From Chloroflexota bacterium (GTDB taxonomy: Bacteria; Chloroflexota; UBA11872), in assembly GCA_026708035.1 (NCBI GenBank), contig JAPOVQ010000025.1, positions 1 to 64,000 of the forward strand: a stretch of DNA of 64,000 bases, written 5' to 3'. Position numbers and translations under genes: made by a program. The notes beneath the pieces are model-generated. The model ran no database searches and had not been told where the DNA came from. It worked only from the letters and a program-made list of their open reading frames with translations. Positions 41,869 through 50,785 of this stretch are shown in pieces. The first letter of the stretch is position 1. Every line of letters begins with the position of its first letter.

Positions 41869-43359
41869 CTAGTTCTCGTCGATCACCTTTTGGACTTCGG
41901 CCTCGGCCCAAGCCGCGGCGTCCTCGGGGCTTTCACCGTCGAACACCATGATGAACATGTCCTTCACGATGTTACGAGCGGTCACGGTCCCGAGAAGTCC
42001 CGAGCCCTTGGACCCGTACTTCGATCCGCCGACCCACGCCATCTGCGAGGCGTCCACGCCTGCGCGGATGATGTGCGCCACCGGTGCGATGCGCGGGTGG
42101 CCCCAATATTCGTCGCTGTTCTGGACATCCACGTGCGTCGGCGCCCAGCCGATCACCGTGCTCTGGAACCACTCCTGGTAATTCGGGCGATCGAAGAGCG
42201 CCGCGAAGAACTCCGCCATGCGGTCGGGGTAGTCCGTCTGCGTGGTGATGTTGAGGATGTTCATCCCCGCCAGCCCGGCGCCCGTGCCGGCCACGCTCGG
42301 CTGCGCGACGGCGGCCACCTGCTCCAGCATTTCCGGCTTGTCGGCCAGGAAGGTGCCGGAGAACGAGGTCGACGAGACCATGTGCGCCGTGGCGCCGCGG
42401 ATGAACTCGGTTCGACCGTGGCCTTCGTGGCGGGCTGCCGCGCCCGGAGCTGATACGTCGTCCAGGGCTTTCGCCAGCTTGAGCGCCGCGATGGTGCCCT
42501 CGCTGTTGATCGAGTTGTTGCCGTTCTCGTCGAAGACGTACGCGTCATGCGCCGGCATCAAGCTCCACGCCATCTTGGGATGGGCGTCCAGCAGGTAGGT
42601 GAAGTAGCCGTAGATGTCCGGCGGGTTGTTCAGCGCCTGGGCGTTCGCCAGGATGTTGTCCCACGAGTCCGGGTCCGGCAGACCGTGCTGCGCGTAGAGG
42701 TCGCTGCGGTAGTACAGGATGTGGGGCCACAGGAACTGCGGCACGCCGTAGTTCACCCCGTCCACCGCGGTGGCGTTGAGGTCGTTCTCGCCAAAGACGT
42801 CGCGCCCCATCAGGTCCAGCGCGTCCGTCGCCGGCGCCACGATCTCCTGCCCCGACCAGCTCCAGGTTGCGTCCGGCTGGCTCCAGACCATGTCCGGCAG
42901 CGTGCCGGCGGCCTTGGCCGCCAGGATCTTCGGCTCGGTCTCGCGGAATGGCACCACTTCGCGGTTCATTCGCACGTCGGCTGAAATGCCGGCGCGGGCG
43001 AACCACGCGTCCTGCGCCGCGACGCCGAGAGGTCGCGTCTCAAAGTCCCAGAACGAGATGTCGAGGATTTCCCGCTCGACCATGACTTCCTCGACCACTC
43101 GCTGGGTGATGACCTGCTGGACCGGAACTTCCTTGATGACTTCCTGCTTGACGATCTTCTCGACCGCGACTTCCTTGATCACTTCCTTGGTGACGACCGT
43201 CTCGACCGGAACTTCCTTGATGACTTCCTTGGTTACGACTTCGGTTTCGCCGCAGGCGCCCAGGATCATCGCGACGGTCGCGGTCCCACCGGCCGCCGCG
43301 GCCAGACGGAACAAGCGCCGCCGGCTCAGCGTTCCAGTTCGACTCGAACTTCCTGTCAT
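41869..43359 (-). CDS. Family 1 extracellular solute-binding lipoprotein with 14-residue-repeat stalk
   Basis: 496-residue sugar-binding protein. Signal: twin-arginine-like LSRRRLFRLAAAAGG followed by lipobox LGAC (C36). Residues 41-98 are a stalk of four 14-residue repeats (VVTKEVIKEVPVET, VVTKEVIKEVAVEK, IVKQEVIKEVPVQQ and VITQRVVEEVMVER), then the binding domain from about residue 99 with family 1 features (FGENDLNATAVDGVNYGVPQ, ILYYRSDLYAQHGLP). The same stalk type occurs in the family 5 proteins at 56.9-63.8 kb, although the binding domains are unrelated. First gene of the importer operon; GAGGAG lies upstream of the ATG. Confidence 0.88.
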   Translation of the reverse strand: MTGSSSRTGTLSRRRLFRLAAAAGGTATVAMILGACGETEVVTKEVIKEVPVETVVTKEVIKEVAVEKIVKQEVIKEVPVQQVITQRVVEEVMVEREILDISFWDFETRPLGVAAQDAWFARAGISADVRMNREVVPFRETEPKILAAKAAGTLPDMVWSQPDATWSWSGQEIVAPATDALDLMGRDVFGENDLNATAVDGVNYGVPQFLWPHILYYRSDLYAQHGLPDPDSWDNILANAQALNNPPDIYGYFTYLLDAHPKMAWSLMPAHDAYVFDENGNNSINSEGTIAALKLAKALDDVSAPGAAARHEGHGRTEFIRGATAHMVSSTSFSGTFLADKPEMLEQVAAVAQPSVAGTGAGLAGMNILNITTQTDYPDRMAEFFAALFDRPNYQEWFQSTVIGWAPTHVDVQNSDEYWGHPRIAPVAHIIRAGVDASQMAWVGGSKYGSKGSGLLGTVTARNIVKDMFIMVFDGESPEDAAAWAEAEVQKVIDEN

Positions 43360-43692
43360 CCCTCACTCCTCTGCTCGTGCGGGGCGCATGAGGTCGCCGC
43401 CGCATAACCGGTCAATACGGGCACAACGTTGGCTGGAAGTATATCGCCTGAGTGCGTTCGGGCATGACGCAACGCACTGGAACGGGCGCAAATCCGGCAC
43501 CCATTGGAATCGGCGTGGTCTTGCGCGGCGCGCAGTCGGATTCGCCCGCACCTTTGCACGGTTGTTGGCGATTGCGCTGTATATCACGAAGCGGATTCAC
43601 GCTTCAACCGCGGCGGCGCGCGATTGCCGCCTGCGCCGCACGCGCTCCGCATGCCACACTGCGCCCATAGGATCGTGGACCGAGGTGCGGCG
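43360..43692. other. 333-base divergent intergenic region
   Basis: Separates the sugar-importer operon (leftward) from PhyH copy 2 (rightward) and should contain both promoters. It has AT-rich stretches around 43436-43450 (GGAAGTATATCG) and 43578-43590 (GCTGTATATCACG) that could be -10 regions, but no -35 at proper spacing that I trust. No repeat family, RNA or gene is seen; short frames here lack ribosome sites. Confidence 0.4.
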
Positions 43693-44550
43693 ATGGACCC
43701 GACTTGCTTGGAATTCGCACTTACCGACTCCGAGGCGGCGACCTTCGAGCGGGATGGATTTCTCGTCGTCGAAGACGCGCTCTCCGACGCCAAGGTCGCC
43801 GAGCTGAGCGAGCTGATGGACCGGCTGGTCGCGAGCGGCGGCTACACCCACACGCCGCACGGCGCCCGCGCCGGTCGCGTGAACGCCATCGACGTCGCCG
43901 GTCTGGATCCCGCCCTGATCGAGCTGGTGGATCATCCCCGCACGCTCCCGAAGGTGTGGGGAATCCTCGGCTGGAACATCCACCTCTATCACAGCCACTA
44001 CATCACGGCGGAGCAGATTGACCGGCCCTCCAACGGGGGCGCCGAGGCCACGCTCGGCTGGCACCAGGACTCCGGGCAAATCAACCAGGACCTCGAAACC
44101 AATCCTCGCCCGCGGCTCTCGCTCAAGGTGGCCTACTTCCTCAGCGACGCCAGCGAGCCCGACCGGGGCAACTTCTGGGTGCTGCCCGGCAGCCACCTGC
44201 GGAATGAAATCGAAATTCCCGCGTCCGGTCGCGGCCAGCCGGACGGCGCCATGCCGGTTTGCGTGTCGCCCGGCACCGCGGTCCTCTTCGACCGACGGCT
44301 CTGGCACGCCGGATCGCCCAACTACGCGCCCATCGTGCGCAAGGCGCTCTTCTACGGCTATTCCCATCGCTGGGTGCACGCCCGCGACGAGGTGACCGTG
44401 CCGCCAGATCTCTGGGAGGCGGCCGATCCCATCCGCCGGCAACTGCTCGGCTATTCCACGAGCCAGCACGGACGCACGTCCCCCACGGACGAGGACGTTC
44501 CCCTGCGGGGCTGGCTGGAGCAGCACCAGCCGGCCATGGCGGCGCGCTAG
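43693..44550 (+). CDS. Phytanoyl-CoA dioxygenase family protein (PhyH), copy 2
   Basis: 285-residue Fe(II)/2-oxoglutarate oxygenase. Iron ligands H124 and D126 (GWHQDSGQ) and H205 (RLWHAGSPN), with R216 as the probable 2-oxoglutarate anchor. RGNFWVLPGSHL is the usual strand before the second histidine. ATG at 43693; the frame is open further left but without family-like sequence. It is convergent with a third PhyH gene at 44718. Similarity to copy 1 is limited to the fold motifs, so different substrates are likely. Confidence 0.88.
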   Translation: MDPTCLEFALTDSEAATFERDGFLVVEDALSDAKVAELSELMDRLVASGGYTHTPHGARAGRVNAIDVAGLDPALIELVDHPRTLPKVWGILGWNIHLYHSHYITAEQIDRPSNGGAEATLGWHQDSGQINQDLETNPRPRLSLKVAYFLSDASEPDRGNFWVLPGSHLRNEIEIPASGRGQPDGAMPVCVSPGTAVLFDRRLWHAGSPNYAPIVRKALFYGYSHRWVHARDEVTVPPDLWEAADPIRRQLLGYSTSQHGRTSPTDEDVPLRGWLEQHQPAMAAR

Positions 44551-44557
44551 AAGTCTT

Positions 44558-44585
44558 CGTCATTCCGGCGAGAGCCGGAATCCAG
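44558..44585. repeat. Short palindromic intergenic repeat, family D copy 3
   Basis: CGTCATTCCGGCGAGAG followed by CCGGAATCCAG; stem TTCCGGC/GCCGGAA. It begins 8 bases after the stop of PhyH copy 2. Confidence 0.8.
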
Positions 44586-44595
44586 ATATGCCTAG

Positions 44596-44700
44596 GACGT
44601 AGGGGCGAGTTTCAAACCCGCCCGATCACAATCCGTTCGCCCTGAGCGACGTCGAAGGGCGTGGTTCGACAAACCCTGTCCTGAGCCTGCCGAAGGGCTC
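44596..44700. repeat. Further intergenic repeats (B-like remnant and family F)
   Basis: 44598-44626 reads ACGTAGGGGCGAGTTTCAAAC followed by CCGCCCGATCAC in a B-like arrangement. 44632-44700 is family F: CGTTCGCCCTGAGC..GTCGAAGGGC, then GTGGTTCGACAA and TGTCCTGAGC..GCCGAAGGGCTCACCAC, two inverted halves of the widespread CCCTGAGC-TCGAAGGG element. With family D at 44558 this fills the gap between the two convergent PhyH genes. Confidence 0.65.
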
Positions 44701-44717
44701 ACCACAAGCGCTGAACG

Positions 44718-45713
44718 CTACGCGCAGAGCGGGTGGTTGATGTCCCAGCGCAGCCCGGTGGTCTCCGGCGGATGAGCCACGAGCCGCTCGTGCGCCTCGA
44801 TCCACTGCCGCCGCCACTCGCGGTGGTCGCGCAGTTCGGATGACGGATTCGAGCGACTGCGGGCGATGAACCCCGGCAGGTAGCCGCGGCCCGAAGGCGC
44901 GTCCGGGTGCTGATAGCGCAGGTCCAGGCTCATGCGCACGCTGTCGCCCAGGTTCGGCATCGCGCCGTGCATCAGGTGGCGGGAGAACACGATCACCGAT
45001 CCCGCGCGCACCGGCAGCGGCTGCGTGCGTTCCTTGGACATGATCCCGTCGGGCAGGTGGACGCCGCTCGCGGGGTTCGGACAGTGCTGCGCCAGACCCT
45101 GCCGATGACTCCTCGGAGCGATCTTCAAGCACCCGTCCGCCGCCATGGCGTCGCTCAGGGCCACCCACGCGGTGATCATGTCGGTGTCGTCGGCCTCGCG
45201 CGACTGCACCGCGTGGTCCTGGTGCCACGGGGTCGCGCGGCCAAGGCGGTCGTCCTGGGCCAGAAATCGCTCGGGAACCTTGAGCCGGGCGTGCTGGATC
45301 GGACACGAGTAGATCTCGGATCCCACGAACGGCTCGACGACGTCCAGCAGCTTGGGGTGGCGTAGCAGATCGAAGGCGGGCTTGCCCAGGTAGGGGTCCC
45401 GGTCCGCCGTGGCGACCGTGTTGGGCCGGATCGAGGGATCGAACGGCGCCCCGTCAATCTTGCCGGCGCACTCCGCGAGGTACATCAGCTTCGCCTGGAG
45501 GTCGCCGTCGCGCGGCCACGCCGCGAGTTGCTCCGCCGTCAGCTCCTCATCGGCCAGGCGTTCCGCGATGCGCTCGAAGTCCTCGAACAGCGCGGCGAAG
45601 TCGCGCTCGGGATCGAACACGCCCTCGAAGATCACCCAGCCCTCGCGCTCGAAGTGCGCGAGCTTCTCCGCCAGCTCGTCAGTGCTCTCGACCGGCGCCG
45701 TTTCGACTGCCAT
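44718..45713 (-). CDS. Phytanoyl-CoA dioxygenase family protein (PhyH), copy 3
   Basis: 331-residue member with complete iron site: H164 and D166 (PWHQDHAV), H249 (HLMHGAMPNLGD), and R260 (SVRMSLDLRYQ) for 2-oxoglutarate. Longer than copies 1 and 2 because of an N-terminal helical part (residues 1-75) and a C-terminal extension with EWRRQWIEAHERL. ATG at 45713. It is convergent with copy 2 and divergent from nothing obvious; the chromate-transporter gene downstream on the same strand is upstream in transcription order. Substrate unknown. Confidence 0.88.
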   Translation of the reverse strand: MAVETAPVESTDELAEKLAHFEREGWVIFEGVFDPERDFAALFEDFERIAERLADEELTAEQLAAWPRDGDLQAKLMYLAECAGKIDGAPFDPSIRPNTVATADRDPYLGKPAFDLLRHPKLLDVVEPFVGSEIYSCPIQHARLKVPERFLAQDDRLGRATPWHQDHAVQSREADDTDMITAWVALSDAMAADGCLKIAPRSHRQGLAQHCPNPASGVHLPDGIMSKERTQPLPVRAGSVIVFSRHLMHGAMPNLGDSVRMSLDLRYQHPDAPSGRGYLPGFIARSRSNPSSELRDHREWRRQWIEAHERLVAHPPETTGLRWDINHPLCA

Positions 45714-45827
45714 TCGTGGTTCCCCAGGCTGGCCTCAACCCTGCGCCCCTCAGGATACGCCAACGCGCCGGGCTAGCCACTTTTTCTGGTGTCAACGAGT
45801 GAGAGAAACGGCCTTCGAGTGGCCTGG

Positions 45828-46916
45828 CTATTGCACGACCAGCTGATAGATCACCCCCAGCACCGCCCCCGCGGGCACGAGCCACGTCGCCGTCGTGCGG
45901 AAGCGAATCACGAGCGCCAGCGAAACCGCCGCCAGCACGCCCGTGAACACGTCCACGATTGCCGCGCGCCCCAGCGTGGCCGCCACGCCGATCATCAGGG
46001 CGATGGCCGCCGCGTTCACCCCGTCCAGAAACCCGCTCGCCCGCCGATCGGCGCGCACCCGCGCCACCAGCGGGTTCAGCATGGCGACGAAGACGAACGA
46101 CGGCAGGAATATCGCCACCGTCGCCAGCACCGCCCCCGACCAGCCGCCGAGGATGTAGCCCACGAAGCTGGCGGTGGTGAACACCGGGCCGGGCGTCATC
46201 TGGCCCACCGCCACCGCGTCCAGCAGCTGCTGCTGGGTCAGCCAGCCCAGCCGGTCCACGAAGTCGCCCTGCATGAAGGCCAGTAGCACGTAGCCGCTGC
46301 CGTAGAGCACCGCGCCGATCTTGAGAAACAGCAAGAACAAGTGGCCCAAGCTGAAGGTGCTCGCCGCCGTGAGGACGGCCGGCATCGCACCCAGCGGCAG
46401 CAGGCCGAACAGGGCGCGGCCCCCGGGTCCGGGCCACTCACGGGCTCGGGCGAGCAGGCCGATGCCGCCCGCCGCGGCCAGCAGGATCAGCTCGTTGACG
46501 CCCACGATGTAGAGCGTGAGCACGCCGACCGCCAGTACCAGCGTCCACACCTTGCCCAGCGCGGTCTTGGCCAATCCGACGATCGCGTTGACCACGATCG
46601 CGATCACCGCCGGCTTGATGCCGTAGAGCGCCCACTGCAACGCGGGAACCTCGTTGAACTCGACATAAACCCACGCCAGCCCGGTCACGATCAGAAAGGC
46701 CGGCAGGATGAATAGCGCGCCCGCGGCCACCAGCCCCCGCCAGCCGGCGCGCTCCAGGCCCAGATGAATCGCCATCTCGGTGGAGTTGGGACCGGGAATC
46801 AGGCTGGTCGCGCCCACCAGATCCATGAACCGCTGGTCCGAGAGCCACTTGCGGCGGTTGACCGCTTCCTCGCGGAACATGGCGATGTGGGCCGCCGGCC
46901 CGCCGAAGCCCAGCAC
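45828..46916 (-). CDS. chrA: Chromate transporter (CHR/ChrA family), start unclear
   Basis: Two-domain CHR-family membrane protein. Domain 1 starts GFGGPAAHIAMFREEAV and contains SLIPGPNSTEMAIHLG; domain 2 starts about residue 195 with LFLKIGAVLYGSGYVLLAF and has MTPGPVFTTASFVGYILGGW. Both FGG/YGSG and PGP signatures are present. Family members export chromate or related anions. Family-like sequence (LREVSALFLKLG) continues upstream of the GTG at 46916 to an in-frame TGA at 46986-46988, yet the 23 codons between contain no ATG, GTG or TTG, only a CTG at 46952. So the true start may be non-canonical or the 5' end may be altered. Confidence 0.82.
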   Translation of the reverse strand: MLGFGGPAAHIAMFREEAVNRRKWLSDQRFMDLVGATSLIPGPNSTEMAIHLGLERAGWRGLVAAGALFILPAFLIVTGLAWVYVEFNEVPALQWALYGIKPAVIAIVVNAIVGLAKTALGKVWTLVLAVGVLTLYIVGVNELILLAAAGGIGLLARAREWPGPGGRALFGLLPLGAMPAVLTAASTFSLGHLFLLFLKIGAVLYGSGYVLLAFMQGDFVDRLGWLTQQQLLDAVAVGQMTPGPVFTTASFVGYILGGWSGAVLATVAIFLPSFVFVAMLNPLVARVRADRRASGFLDGVNAAAIALMIGVAATLGRAAIVDVFTGVLAAVSLALVIRFRTTATWLVPAGAVLGVIYQLVVQ

Positions 46917-47172
46917 GCCGAGCTTGAGGAAAAGCGCCGAAACTTCGCGCAGCGCGCCGCGGCGCTCAGACGGTGTCTCTACTAGTCAACTCCTTCGCCA
47001 CGGGCTGACTTCGCGTTTGTCGCAATGGTCGGTACGCAGTTGTAGCAGTCGGCCGTCGTCGTGCGGGTTTGCCCCGCGGCGAAGCGGCACCGTGGGCGGC
47101 CTGTTCCGCTAAACTCAGCCACTCCCGCGCAGTCTATTCAGCGCGGCATCGCCCACAGCGAGCGAGAGCGCC

Positions 47173-48672
47173 ATGCCACGGACCAACTGCCTGTCGATGC
47201 TGCTCAATGACGACATCGCCGACTGCGACACGCTCGCGTTTCGGGTCGAGCCGGCGGTCCCCGATCCGGCCAATCCGCTGCTCGAGCCGCACTTCCCCTG
47301 GGACAGCGGGTCGGTGTTCGCCCACGGCACCTTCGTCAAGGACCCCATCGACGGCCTGTGGAAGGGCTGGCATCTCTCGACGCCAGCCGGCGAGGAGCGG
47401 TTCGAGGCCTTCCGGCGCCTGACCTACTGCGAGTCCGAAGACGGTGTCAACTGGACCCGGCCCGAGCTCGACATCGCCCCCCAGCCCGGATATCCGAAGA
47501 CCAACATCATCTTCGACCACGACTCGGGCGGCGCGTCGCAGTTCGCCTCCGTGCTCATCCATCCGGACGAGGAGCCCGAGCGGCGCTACGAGATGTTCGC
47601 CATGCGCGTGCCGGGGCGGCCCGAGGGCATCGGCGCCAACTTCATTCCCGGCATTCCGCGGCGGCCCGGCGAGGACCGGCATCCGACGGCCGTCTATCGC
47701 TATTTCTCCTCGGACGGCATCCATTGGAACGCCGAGGAGGGGCCGCTGCTCGAGGTGATGACGATCGGCAACCGCATGATCATGCCCTACACCACGCCCA
47801 TTGGCGGGGCCGACCACTCGGCCTACTTCAAGGCCGAGGACGGGGGCTACGAGCTGATCCAAAAGGTCGGGACGACCATGCATCCCGGCGGCGCCATCCC
47901 CTACGACTGCTTCCCGATGGGCCGCCGCGTGATCGGCCGGCGCACCAGTCCGGATGGATCGAACTGGTCGCCGATCGAGGTCATCATCGAACCCGATTGG
48001 AAGGACGCCCAGGACCTCCAGTTCATGGAGCTGGCCCCGCTGAAGGTCAAGGGCGGACACCTGGGCCTGCTCTGCTGCTACAACCTGCGCGAGCAGACGA
48101 TCAACTGGCAGTTCGCGGGCAGCGCCGACCGCCGCATCTGGGAGCGTCCGGCGCGCCGCCCCACGCTCGACAACACGCCGCTCGGCGACTACGGCGGCGG
48201 CATGCTCTGGCCCACTCACAGCTTCATCGAGCACGAGGGCCGCGTCTATATGTATTACGGCGCGCTCGAAGGCGTCCACGGCGACATCTTTTCCGACCAG
48301 CCGTCACTCCACATCTTCAATGGCGCCCTCTGCCGCGCCAGCTGGGAGCTCGATCGCTACTGGGCGGCGGTGTCCGCCTCGGGCGGCGTCAACGTCGGTA
48401 CGCTCACCACCCACCCGTTGCCCGCGGCTGGCAAGCAACTGCTGCTCAACGCGGCCACTTCCACGGTTGGCCCGGGCGAGCTAGCGGTCGAGCTGCTCGA
48501 CCCGGACGGCAACCCGATCGAGGGCTTCAGCCGCGACGACTACGTGGCCTGGCACGGCGACGCCAAGGCGCAGCCGGCGCGCTGGTCCGGCGGCAGCGTG
48601 GCTCCGCGCGACGACGTGGCCGCGAAGTTCTACCTGCGGCGCTCGCGGCTCTACGGCTTTGCCTGGGAATAG
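47173..48672 (+). CDS. Five-bladed beta-propeller glycosidase-like protein
   Basis: 499-residue cytosolic-looking protein (no signal peptide). Repeating strands with the pattern of GH43/GH32/GH130-type propellers are seen: CESEDGVNWTRPEL, YRYFSSDGIHWNAEEG, RRTSPDGSNWSPIEV and GSADRRIWERP are the blade-type DGxxW motifs, about five in all. A C-terminal beta domain (from about 400) ends with ARWSGGSVAPRDDVAAKFYL, a segment seen in uncharacterised glycosidase-like proteins. It overlaps the following GH127 gene by 14 bases, so the two probably act together on an arabinose-containing glycan. The catalytic acids cannot be assigned by eye. Confidence 0.65.
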   Translation: MPRTNCLSMLLNDDIADCDTLAFRVEPAVPDPANPLLEPHFPWDSGSVFAHGTFVKDPIDGLWKGWHLSTPAGEERFEAFRRLTYCESEDGVNWTRPELDIAPQPGYPKTNIIFDHDSGGASQFASVLIHPDEEPERRYEMFAMRVPGRPEGIGANFIPGIPRRPGEDRHPTAVYRYFSSDGIHWNAEEGPLLEVMTIGNRMIMPYTTPIGGADHSAYFKAEDGGYELIQKVGTTMHPGGAIPYDCFPMGRRVIGRRTSPDGSNWSPIEVIIEPDWKDAQDLQFMELAPLKVKGGHLGLLCCYNLREQTINWQFAGSADRRIWERPARRPTLDNTPLGDYGGGMLWPTHSFIEHEGRVYMYYGALEGVHGDIFSDQPSLHIFNGALCRASWELDRYWAAVSASGGVNVGTLTTHPLPAAGKQLLLNAATSTVGPGELAVELLDPDGNPIEGFSRDDYVAWHGDAKAQPARWSGGSVAPRDDVAAKFYLRRSRLYGFAWE

Positions 48673-50662
48673 CGGCGGGCGCGCCACCGAGCCGCGCTGG
48701 CGGCTCGCGGGGGCGGTCGATACGACCGACAGCCCCCATGCCCGCCTGCGCCCCGTGCCGATTCACGCCGTCACGATGGGCGACGGCTTTTGGAAGCCGC
48801 GCCTGGAAGGCAACCGCACAGCAGGCATCGCCGCCTTTCTGGCGTGGCTGGATGAGGACGGCCAGGTCGCGCCCTTCCGCGCCTTCGCGCACTACGCGCG
48901 GACCGGCGATCCCTCTCGAATCGAAGGTGCGCTCGACACCATGCGCGCCAGCTTCGAGGGCCGCAACAGCCGCCGCATCCGCCACTCCTGGCGCGCGGCG
49001 GTCGCGAAGGTGGTCGAGGCCTGCGCCTTCACGCTGCAATCCGTGGACGACCCCGACCTGCGCGCGCTCATGGACGAGCTGGTCACCGGCATCGTGGCCG
49101 CGCATGACAGCGACGAGTTCTGGTCCGCGTACTACGGCGACGACTTCGAGAATTCCTATCAGCTCGCCACGCCGGGTCACCTGATCCAGGCCGCCGTCGC
49201 GCATCACCGGACCACCGGGGAGACGAACTTCCTCGACGTGGCCGTCCGCGTCGCGGACGCCATCGCGGCCAAGTACGAGGGCCGCGAGTTCGCCGAGCAT
49301 CCCTGCATCGAGATGGCGTTGGTGGAGCTTTGGCGCGCGACCGGCGAAGAGCGCATCTTCCGGCTGGCGGCGCACTTCACCGCGCTGCTCATGGAGCAGG
49401 AACCGGAGATCGGCCCCCATACCGGCAAGGGCCGCTGGGAGCACTTCAATTGTCACGTCGTGCGGCAGACCTACCTGCCCGGGGGAGCGGCGGATCTGCT
49501 GGCGGAGCGACACGATTCGGCGCTCCATGCCCAGTTGCACGCCATCTGGCGCGACATGATGCGCGGCAAGCTGCAGGTCACCGGGCACATTGCGGTTGAC
49601 CACTGGATGCCCGAGCGCATCACGCCGGAGTCCTTCGCCCTCACGGAGGGCGCCCTCGGCAACGTGCTCGACCACATCAACCACGGCTTCGAGCTGTGCG
49701 AAAGCGTCGGCAACGTCATGTGGAGCTGGCGCATGCTCATGCTCGACCCGGACGCCGCCTACGCCGACCAACTCGAGCGAGCGCTCTACAACGGCCTGCT
49801 CCCGCACGTCGGCCTCGACGACCGCAGCTGGTTCTATCTGTGCCCGATGCTGTCGGACGGTGACCATCCGGCCCGCAACCAATGGGGCAACCCGGCCACC
49901 GGCTGCTGCGGGGCCAACGCGGTCCGGTTCATGCCCTCGGTGCCGTCCTATATGTTCACCACGTCCGACGACGGCGTGTGGGTGCACCTCTACGACGCCT
50001 GTCGCATCGACTGGCATCTGCCCGACGGATCGCCGATCGGCGTGGACGTGCGCACTACCTACCCGTGGAGCGGGCGCGTCGAATTGCAACTCGACGTCGC
50101 GGAGCCCGCGGAGTTCGCGGTGCATCTGCGCATTCCCGGCTGGTGCGACGGCGCGAGCGCCGTTGTCAATGGAGAGCCGGTCGCCGACCCAATCAGTCGA
50201 GGGGCATATCTCGCGCTGCGGCGCATCTGGACCGCCGGCGACCTGATCACGCTCGACCTGCCGATGCCGGTGGTGGGCATGGAGGCCGATCCGCGGGCGG
50301 AGGAATTTCGCGGCAAGACGGCCCTCATGCGCGGACCGTTGCTCTACTGCTTCGAGGGCGTCGACAACCCTGCGACGGGCATTCGCAATCTGGCGGTCGA
50401 GTCGGGCGCGGACATTCGGCCCTTCACGCCGGAGACCGAACCCGAGGCGCTTTATCAGGAGGCGGCGGACGTGCCGGCGTTTCTGCCGCACGACCGCTCC
50501 GATCTCTTGGGCGGCGTGACCGTGCTCCAGGGTCCCGCCGCCGGGCGCGATGACGGCGCCGACCTGACGGCCATTCCCTTCTATGCCTGGGCCAATCGCG
50601 GCCCGACGCCAATGACCGTGTGGATCGATTGGGCCGACGGCGAGGGACGTCGAGCGACCTAG
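48659..50662 (+). CDS. GH127-family beta-L-arabinofuranosidase-like glycoside hydrolase
   Basis: 667 residues of the DUF1680/GH127 family. The zinc-cysteine active site known from the Bifidobacterium enzyme is fully recognisable: E345-L-C347 (GFELCESVG) and the pair C416-C417 (TGCCGANAVRF), where one of the vicinal cysteines is the nucleophile. An (alpha/alpha)6 barrel precedes, and beta domains follow (VELQLDVAEPAEFAVHLRIPGW). TTG start at 48659 overlaps the upstream gene; the protein has no signal peptide, so it would act on imported oligosaccharides. Family activities include beta-L-arabinofuranosidase and related arabinosidases. Confidence 0.85.
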   Translation: MPGNSGGRATEPRWRLAGAVDTTDSPHARLRPVPIHAVTMGDGFWKPRLEGNRTAGIAAFLAWLDEDGQVAPFRAFAHYARTGDPSRIEGALDTMRASFEGRNSRRIRHSWRAAVAKVVEACAFTLQSVDDPDLRALMDELVTGIVAAHDSDEFWSAYYGDDFENSYQLATPGHLIQAAVAHHRTTGETNFLDVAVRVADAIAAKYEGREFAEHPCIEMALVELWRATGEERIFRLAAHFTALLMEQEPEIGPHTGKGRWEHFNCHVVRQTYLPGGAADLLAERHDSALHAQLHAIWRDMMRGKLQVTGHIAVDHWMPERITPESFALTEGALGNVLDHINHGFELCESVGNVMWSWRMLMLDPDAAYADQLERALYNGLLPHVGLDDRSWFYLCPMLSDGDHPARNQWGNPATGCCGANAVRFMPSVPSYMFTTSDDGVWVHLYDACRIDWHLPDGSPIGVDVRTTYPWSGRVELQLDVAEPAEFAVHLRIPGWCDGASAVVNGEPVADPISRGAYLALRRIWTAGDLITLDLPMPVVGMEADPRAEEFRGKTALMRGPLLYCFEGVDNPATGIRNLAVESGADIRPFTPETEPEALYQEAADVPAFLPHDRSDLLGGVTVLQGPAAGRDDGADLTAIPFYAWANRGPTPMTVWIDWADGEGRRAT

Positions 50663-50785
50663 TCCTCCCGGCCGCTCAGACCGCGACTTCGGATGTGTGG
50701 CCGCCGGATAGTCGATGTGCCGTGTCGCTGCACGGCCGGCGCATCGCTCGCTCTGCGGATGAGCCGCTGGGGGCGACGCTCGTCC

